The notes under the pieces are model-generated. The model was not told the DNA's origin. It did no database searches and was given only the letters and a program-made list of their open reading frames with translations. This document shows, one piece after another, positions 57,818 through 64,000 of a DNA stretch of 64,000 nucleotides. Both the position numbers and the translations under genes were made by a program. Source of the DNA: Salticus scenicus (Eukaryota; Arthropoda; Arachnida; Araneae; Salticidae). The stretch covers positions 50,877,153 to 50,941,152 of the forward strand of contig OZ005657.1 in NCBI GenBank assembly GCA_963930645.1, given 5' to 3'. Each line of letters starts with the position of its first letter. The stretch's first letter is position 1.

Positions 57818-58470
57818 AGATCATCTAACAGGTTGGCGCTGCTATACTACGATATCTTCCATAGCAGCATTCCCATTTACATGAAGAATTCCCCCATCCT
57901 CAGTTTGCGTTGTGTACAAGTGCACAAAACTTGATATGTCAGAAGAGTGTTGTGATAAACTATACTTATTCAATTTGAGTGCATATCAGCCAAGAGGTAG
58001 CGCTAATATGCTGCAATTTTTTACGTTTTGGAAAGTATATTTTAGCTTCTATAGATATAAGTGTACTGAACCTAATATGTGCAATGGCCAACAGGAAAAA
58101 TAGGCCGAAATACACCTATGTTGATTTATTTTAGGTGTATATCTGCCGGCAGGTGGCGTTGCTATGGTGCAGTTTCCTTCATTTACGGAAGATATATCTC
58201 AGCTTTTTTGAAATATAAATCACTAAACAGGATATGTGAGATGAATATTATGAAAAAAATTTCTGATTCAGTTTGGGCCGACAGATGGATCTGCTACTAT
58301 TCCTTTTTTCCACTTTTCTGGATGGAAGTATTTGAGCATCTATAAGTTAATATTGCACCAGACTGCATAGGTAAAGCCTTTATTGTGTGAAGTTATGGTG
58401 ATTAAATATTCGTGCATGTTAACCGGTAAGTGGCGCTGTTTATGTAGAATGATATGAAGAAAAAGTTTTG
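57818..58470. repeat. Diverged tandem repeat, about 150 bp units with GGTGGCGCT core
   Basis: Five starts: 'caggttggcgctgctatact' (about 57830), 'aagaggtagcgctaatatgc' (57990), 'ggcaggtggcgttgctatgg' (58150), 'gacagatggatctgctacta' (58278) and 'ggtaagtggcgctgtttatg' (58428). Between them recur 'cttccat', 'atagatataagtgtactgaa' and 'gatatgtgagatga / taatatgtgcaatgg'. Frames at 57912-58103 and 58079-58345 overlap the units and have no domain. Confidence 0.6.
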
Positions 58471-58489
58471 TGATAGTCAAAACATACTA

Positions 58490-58880
58490 GTTTGCTTTGC
58501 GCTTAACTCTTAAACAAATGAATGCATTAACATAATTTTTAGGTGCCATGTACGTTAACAAATCATTCATCTAATTATACATTACTTTGACATAATAATT
58601 TATATACTGGTAAACGAAATTTTTCCTAAAAGTTTGTTTTTAACGAAAGGAAAATAAATAAAGGATTTTTAGTAAAGGAAACTAAATGAAAAATGGTACT
58701 AAAAATGCTTCAGGGTTAGACGAAGATGTATATATTCCCAAAGGTTCAATTACAACCTTTTTTTTTTTCTTAATTTATTCATTTTTCATTTGCTTTCTTT
58801 CATAACAGACTTTTAGAAAAAAAAAAAAATAATAATTATTATTACTTTATAAATTATGAACATCGCCAGAATAATTAAAG
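58490..58880. repeat. Segmental repeat, right copy (matches 52.7-53.75 kb)
   Basis: 'gcgcttaactcttaaacaaa' and 'gttaacaaatcattcatcta' correspond to 52700-52780; 'atttgctttctttcataaca' with 'gacttttagaaaaa', 'tattactttat' and 'gaacatcgccagaat' correspond to 53640-53735. The MITEs H1 and H2 and most of the sequence between are absent here. Confidence 0.5.
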
Positions 58881-58996
58881 CTTTCGTAAATAATTTTGTA
58901 ACGAATATCTCATTTAAATTCCATATTTTATACAAATATTTTTTAAAACGTTATTCACATTCAGGAAGAAAAAAAAAGGGGGGGGGAGGATAATCT

Positions 58997-59400
58997 ATAA
59001 CTTTGAATTAATTAAAAACCTTACTTTAAGGCTTCTTTCCATAGTAACATTTGTCAGGGCCTAAAACTTGCCCATAACGAAGATACAGACATTAACTTTA
59101 GGGATGTTATGTTGCAAACTATGAAAACCCTACGTACACGTTCCACCGTGAAACAATTGAACTCATCCATAACTTTGATTCATGTAATGGTCACGAGTCA
59201 AGGGTTAATATTGACCGCGTGTGGCGCCACCTTTTGGAGGTTGGACCAAGAAGACTCAGACAACATCTTTAGCAAAGAAAACAACTTTAGCAAAGAAAAA
59301 ATGACCACGAAGGTGACCACTGATGACGCCGTGGGGGGCCCGGCGAAAGTTACTTTGGGATGGAGCCTTAAATTAAGGTTTTTGATTAATTCAAAGTTAT
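58997..59400. mobile_element. Foldback MITE with about 65 bp arms
   Basis: The left arm starts ATAACTTTGAATTAATTAAA and the right arm ends with the complement; they pair through 'aaccttactttaaggct' and to the 'agtaac' region. The centre is unusually GC-rich for this window (59190-59345, 'gtggcgccaccttttgg', 'cgtggggggcccggcg'). The 110-codon plus frame at 59109-59441 runs across centre and right arm, so it is not convincing as a gene. Target duplication unclear. Confidence 0.6.
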
Positions 59401-59574
59401 TAAGTAGGCTTCATATAAATATTAAATTGATTTTAATTTAATTTTAAAAGTATATACTAATCTGTAATGCATCCTAATGTCATGTGTAGTTGATTGTTCT
59501 TTTTTAAAAATCATTTCCATTTTTCTGTTTTTCAAAAACTTACATTTTAGAAAAAATTAAATTTATATTTGTTT

Positions 59575-59818
59575 ACAAATCATTGCAGATATATAAGTAG
59601 AATAAAAAATTAAACAGTAATTTGGTAACGAATATGTCATTCAAATTTCATGTACAAATCATTGCAGATATATAAATAGAATAAAATATTAAACAGTGAT
59701 TTGGTAACGAATATGTCATTCAAATTTCATGTACAAATCATTGCAGATATATAAGTAGAATAAAAAATTAAACAGTGATTTGGTAACGAATATGTCATTC
59801 AAATTTCATGTACAAATG
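59575..59818 (+). repeat. 79 bp tandem repeat, three copies
   Basis: Units start ACAAATCATTGCAGATATAT at 59575, 59654 and 59733, and a seven-base start of a fourth follows at 59812. The copies differ at only a few positions. A diverged relative of the unit's second half ('tttgtaacgaatatctcatt') occurs at about 58902. Confidence 0.95.
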
Positions 59819-60269
59819 TTCATGCTTAGGAATTATGAGCAAAAAGAGATGCTAATAAATAAATAAATATCAAAATAAAACTCACGAGCTATTTTAATTT
59901 TGTCAAGGTGTAATAACTGAAGTAATAATACGAGTTTTAGATTACGATATTATTTGATAAGCGACACTATTTTCTATAGATATTCACTTTTCCAAAGGTT
60001 TTGCATTTTTTAATATTATTAATATTTTATAGTTTTAAGCACAGTATAATGATAAGAAATGAGAAAAAATAAATAAATAAATAAATAAAATAAAATTCTG
60101 TCCAAAACAAAATTTAATTTTGAACGAAAGGCCTTTTTATTATTTATTTATTTTCTAACAGGATGTTGGCGAACACCCTGCTTAATTCTACAAGGAGAAA
60201 GTGGCGAAAAATAGTCCTCTCTTCAAAAAAAAAAAAAAAGACTTGTTGCTTAAATTTTGGATACCAATA
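59819..60269. other. No gene recognised
   Basis: AT-rich with (AATA)n patches near 59855-59870 and 60070-60095. Confidence 0.5.
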
Positions 60270-61114
60270 CAGTAACCGCCGCTTAATAAATTCACTGGTT
60301 AATAAAATCAGCCGCTTAATCTGATCAAATTGCCAGGACCGGAATCAAATCAATACAAACTACTTTTAAAGCCACCGCTTAATAAAATCAGCATCGCCGG
60401 TTAATAAACTCAAAAATATCTCCTCATCAGCCAAAAATATCATTTATTCACACATTTTTTTTTTTTGTTGTTGTTGTTTGTTTGTTTTTGTGCGTGTGTG
60501 TGTGTGTTATGTAGAAAAGAAATTAAAGCACAACAAAACCCCCGTTACCACTCATTGTTGAAGATTTTACATTTGCATCACAGTTACAAATTAACTTATC
60601 TCCGCAACAATTTCAAGGAACGTATTTTTCAAAACGCGGTAATAAGTTATAAATCTGATTTGAAATGATATATATTTTTTTAATTTCTACATATTAAAAG
60701 ACAATTTCTAGTTCTTATTTTGAAATTCATAAAGTTTAAATAAATTTATAAGAACAGCGTGAACTTTTGGTAAAGTAATAATGATTTTCCTCAAAGGAAA
60801 GCGCATGGGAACTTGGAAAGCGTTTAATTTACTTATAACTAAGGAACAATTTTTTAATTATCTATCAAAAATTAATTAATATTATTTATTAAGTAGTTAC
60901 TAATATTTTTACTAATTTTAACTTATATTTTACTAATATTTATTAATAATTTACTAATTCCATTACTCGTTACCTTTTTGAAGTTTCTTTCCAAATTCAG
61001 GGAAGTGATAACTTTTCCTTAAGTGCAGGAACGTTCGCCGGATATAAAAATCAGCCGCTTAATAAAATCACTTTGGCTCAGAACGAATGTGATTTTAATA
61101 AGCGGCGGGAACTG
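60270..61114. mobile_element. Tigger/pogo-like non-autonomous element
   Basis: Left tip CAGTAACCGCCGCTTAATAA, right-end complement CAGTTCCCGCCGCTTATTAA, flanked by TA. CAGT tips with TA duplications fit the pogo/Tigger branch of Tc1/mariner. The word CGCTTAATAAAATCA or close variants is repeated at least six times in the sub-terminal parts (60278-60410 and 61050-61105), in both orientations on the right. The frames at 60465-60668 and 61023-61214 carry no transposase motif. Confidence 0.7.
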
Positions 61115-61880
61115 TATATGCAAAATAAAAATAAAAATAATAATTAGGTTGAATATTTTTAGCACATTTTCTTCAATTATCGATTTACACTTTTTTTTGT
61201 TGTTGTTGTTCTAAGTATTTTACGTTAATATCTTATTTTTACTCCGCTAACAACAACTACAGTTTTCCTCCGAAGTGTTCTGATCCATTAGCTAATCGAG
61301 GAAAATTGCTATCTTAAACTACAGTTTATAAAAGAAAAAAAGAGGAAAAAAGAGCTTTCCGATAAAAGTGCAGATTGTCTGATAAACCGCAGCACTATAC
61401 AGCTGCATCCATTGTACGCGGAATCTACAATTATGTTACTAAAAATTATACCTAAAAACGTTTGCTTTAGCGAGTGCTTTTCAAAGGACTTCAAACATTA
61501 CATATTTATCAAGAAGGTTGTTTTTTTTTTTTTGTTTTTTTTTCTTTTCCCAAATAAAAAGAAATCATTATAATTTTTTATAATTACCTTTTGTCTTAAA
61601 AAATTAAGGGGAAAAAAAACTTTGCTTATAAAATAAAAAACATTAAAAAATGTTGTTTATTGAAATTAATGTTATTAATTAATGCTCGATAGCGTTAGAA
61701 AGTAAAACATATAAAGACATTACCAAGAGCTGCATTAGATGTTTAACAAGTTTATTTCCCCTTTATTTAATACTTAGTTTATTACAATGAAAAAAAGTTT
61801 ACAATTTTAAATAAACAAGAATTTTTATACATTATTATTAGCGATTCTTCCCCGCACAATTAATGCAGGAAAACATGTTT

Positions 61881-61911
<31 letters not shown>

Positions 61912-62480
61912 CTTTAAAAATTATTTATGATTTACAGTATGATTGTATTAATAGAAAAATGGAATAAATAGTAATGAGTACTAGGGATCAAAATTGAACT
62001 AACAAAATATTTTCAAATTTATGGACAAATTATATAAGGTCTAATGAAAGTTTAAATCGCATAAAAAGTCGAATTTTGTAGAAAGATATAATTTTATTTC
62101 GAAAAGTACCCATAGACAAAAAGAAATAAGAACCGCGGTAAAATTAAAAACACCAATTGTTACTTTATTTTCTACTGTTTTTCCAATGGCAGAATGACTT
62201 TTATACAAATCCATTCCCTCCAAAATTGGTCAAAATTATCCCATTGCTTTCGGGTTGAAAGACGTGCCCGCCTTCAGGTACTCTTCTGAAATAATACTGT
62301 TACAATGGATTAAGTCATTTTCCTGCATCAATTTTTCTGCTGCATTGAAAGTAGTTTTACAGGCAAAGTGGAATAAAGAAACAGTTCATTCATTTTCGAG
62401 GTCAGCATTGGCGACAAACTTGGTGAGTTCGTGACTAATTTGGCAAGTTGGCAATCAAATTTGGCAAAAAAAAAAAAAAA
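61115..62480. other. AT-rich stretch, no gene seen
   Basis: Holds (TTG)n at about 61197-61210 and long T runs at 61520-61550 and 61879-61912. Minus frames at 61309-61494 and 62041-62223 have no recognised motif. Composition rises in G+C after 62220, towards the promoter-like segment. Confidence 0.55.
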
Positions 62481-62497
62481 AAAAAAGTAGTTTAGGG

Positions 62498-62604
62498 TTC
62501 TCGAACTTTCTAAGCTGTACTATGCACAGAAGTCGAGTTCTAGAACTTTCCATGGATTTCTGGATTGAAATACCATCAAACCTCATCTCCAAAAGTTATA
62601 AATA
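62498..62604 (+). promoter_or_regulatory. Heat-shock-type promoter: two HSEs and a TATA box
   Basis: TTCTCGAACTTTC (62498-62510) and TTCTAGAACTTTC (62538-62550) each fit the three-unit heat-shock element TTCnnGAAnnTTC exactly, and lie 40 bp apart start to start. TATAAATA follows at 62597-62604, 47 bp beyond the second. A transcription start would fall near 62627, where GCGAGAGAGAG (GA-rich) occurs. This layout is typical of HSF-driven promoters. Similar boxes also occur in some arthropod LTRs, so a solo LTR is the main alternative. No functional evidence beyond motif matches. Confidence 0.5.
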
Positions 62605-63128
62605 GGAATGAGTTGACTTCTGCGAGAGAGAGTGGAGTCACTGCGAGTTAGTGTTGTTCAGAGAGTTATTCTGTGCGATTGCGCTTTGGAGATTGTGCTC
62701 TAAGCGATTGAACTTTGTTTGTGACTTAGTGAAGATTTTTGCTCTGGAGTATTTGATGTTATTTGCTTTACTCCTATGAAACAAGTGACTATTTTTTTTT
62801 TTTTTTTTCTTTCTTTCTTTTCTTTTGGACTGTTCCAGAGCCTTCGTCGAATAGTGACTTTTGCAGTGCGAACGACAGCTACTAGAATATTCGATGAAAT
62901 AACAGTACTATTAAACTGTTTCGAAAGTACACATTGTAATCATAGTTTTGTTGTACTGATTCGAGAAGTTACTTTGATTAAAGAGCATTCAATGACTAGA
63001 ATCTGCCCGTTTCTTTACGAACTACTTTTTAACACAAGCAAGTCGACAAGTTTTTCGTAACAATACTTTACTTTAAAACGATTTTACGTATTTGTGTTTA
63101 ATAATTTATGTTTTGCCAGCGAATATAG
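62605..63128 (+). other. Putative transcribed leader or R-U5 of a solo LTR
   Basis: Downstream of the TATA box the sequence is less AT-rich and holds repeated 'tgcga', 'gtgcgattg' and 'agcgattg' words at 62628-62715, then a T18 pyrimidine tract at 62790-62808. A 94-codon plus frame starts at 62776; its N-terminus is poly-Phe from the tract and the remainder matches nothing I know. No poly-A signal, primer-binding site or second LTR was identified, so neither a gene nor an LTR is proved. Confidence 0.3.
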
Positions 63129-63235
63129 AAACTTGCGTAAGTACGGGCTAGGATCCCTTAGAAACTCCCTACACACACACGGAGGAGCACTCTACCCAAT
63201 CCTAAGACCCTCGTGTAGTCAGTTGGCCTTAATAC
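63129..63235 (+). mobile_element. SINE family S1, 3-prime part
   Basis: 'gaaacttgcgtaagtacggg', 'ctaggatcccttagaaact', 'cacggaggagcactctaccc' and 'gtgtagtcagttggccttaa' are the S1 tail blocks. The tRNA head is absent. Confidence 0.75.
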
Positions 63236-63240
63236 AGAAA

Positions 63241-63680
63241 AATACACACGCTGCAGGCGTATTCATATGCTAATACCATTTACCGTATGAATTAGTGAGG
63301 ATAAAATTTAAATAATTTATTCACGAATGCGTAAAAATATTTTGTTAAATAATATAACATTTTAGAAAAACGCCAAAAGTCGGGTCTTACTATTCAAAAT
63401 AGGAAAATACCTCGACAACAATGTGCTAAATGTCATTAATTCTCTAATGTCATTAAATCTCTATCAAACACACAAATACACACGCTGACGACGTATATAG
63501 ACGCTAGTAACATTTACCGTATCAATTAGTGAGGATAAAATTTAAATAAATTATTTATGAATTCGCATTTTTCAAATAATATAACATTTTGGAAAAACGC
63601 CAAAAGGCGGAGCTTACTGTTCAAAATAGGAAAATACGCCGACGACAATGTGTTAAATGCCATTAGCTCTATATCTCATA
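63241..63680 (+). repeat. Tandem duplication, 234 bp period
   Basis: Units start AATACACACGCTG at 63241 and 63475 and share 'catttaccgtat(g/c)aatta', 'gtgaggataaaatttaaat', 'aatataacatttt(a/g)gaaa', 'aacgccaaaag' and 'caaaataggaaaatac'. The first unit joins directly to the tail of the S1 SINE, so the repeat may have arisen from the S1 flank. Confidence 0.75.
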
Positions 63681-64000
63681 AGAGAGACATATTTTAGTTC
63701 ATTAGTGAAAATAAATTCGTTGCACTAAATACTTTCACACATGAATATAGGTTTTAAAAATTGTAAAGAATAAAAAGATAAATAATGCTTTTAGAATTTT
63801 CATATTTGCTTGACGAATATTGGTAAAAATCCGGCATTATCACATTATCGAATTTTGCTTTTAAAAATTTAAATTGTACTTAATCTCAATTTTAACTTAG
63901 ACTCAGATATATTTTCTGTGTTTATCGCAGAGAAGATTCTGCATATATTTATGAAACAGAAAACGTTTGTCAAGCGAAAACTAGTAAAACTGAGGAATAT
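63681..64000. other. No feature recognised
   Basis: AT-rich sequence running to the window edge. Confidence 0.5.

Noticed and set aside
59109..59441. 110-codon plus-strand frame, GC-richer than its surroundings
   Set aside because: It runs across the centre and right arm of a foldback MITE. No homology that I recognise.
62776..63060. 94-codon frame downstream of the heat-shock-type promoter as a small heat-shock protein
   Set aside because: The N-terminus is poly-Phe from a T run and there is no alpha-crystallin or chaperone motif.

Overview
This 64 kb window is intergenic or deep-intronic DNA from an animal nuclear genome, most likely an arthropod and possibly an arachnid. The evidence is very high A+T content, many long A/T and G/C homopolymer runs, (AT)n and (AAT)n microsatellites, tRNA-derived SINEs with poly-A tails, and a dense population of non-autonomous DNA transposons. 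The arachnid suggestion rests on my recollection that the decayed Tc1 transposase and the SINE styles here are common in spider assemblies; I could not search for it. I found no convincing host protein-coding exon, no intact tRNA or rRNA gene, no CRISPR array and no bacterial-type operon. Open frames of 60-113 codons are scattered on both strands, but they are low-complexity or lie inside repeats.

Layout. 0-12 kb: AT-rich DNA with a piggyBac-type MITE (2089-2623), a hAT terminus (about 4800), three copies of SINE family S1, a nested foldback pair (7416-8365 around 7610-8203) and a second nested pair (10682-11345 around 10849-11199). 12-27 kb: a foldback element, GCGCC-bearing tandem repeats, a first copy of dispersed family R (16635-17107), SINE remnants of several families, and a second piggyBac-type MITE (26383-26815). 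28-34 kb: a repeat-built block with a nearly identical 0.2 kb inverted repeat, four diverged units that carry a CTCF-like motif, a TA-flanked MITE, an about 1.1 kb satellite-like array and another foldback. 34-51 kb: paired hAT-type elements, SINEs (one with a clear target-site duplication at 45174-45618), and two R copies facing each other across about 1.15 kb. 52-59 kb: the most structured region. Four hAT-type MITEs of about 200 bp sit within 1.26 kb, one of them inside an older piggyBac-type MITE, all in a segmentally duplicated background, followed by a dead Tc1 transposon (55253-56792) and more tandem arrays. 59-64 kb: a foldback, a perfect 79 bp tandem triplication, a Tigger/pogo-like element, and a promoter-like segment with two three-unit heat-shock elements upstream of a TATA box (62498-62604), possibly within a solo LTR.

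Nothing here forms a pathway. What can be read is the order of transposition: which elements landed inside which, with terminal inverted repeats and target-site duplications visible by eye. The best leads are the clustered and nested MITEs, the heat-shock-type promoter or LTR, and the near-identical inverted repeat beside the CTCF-like-motif array.
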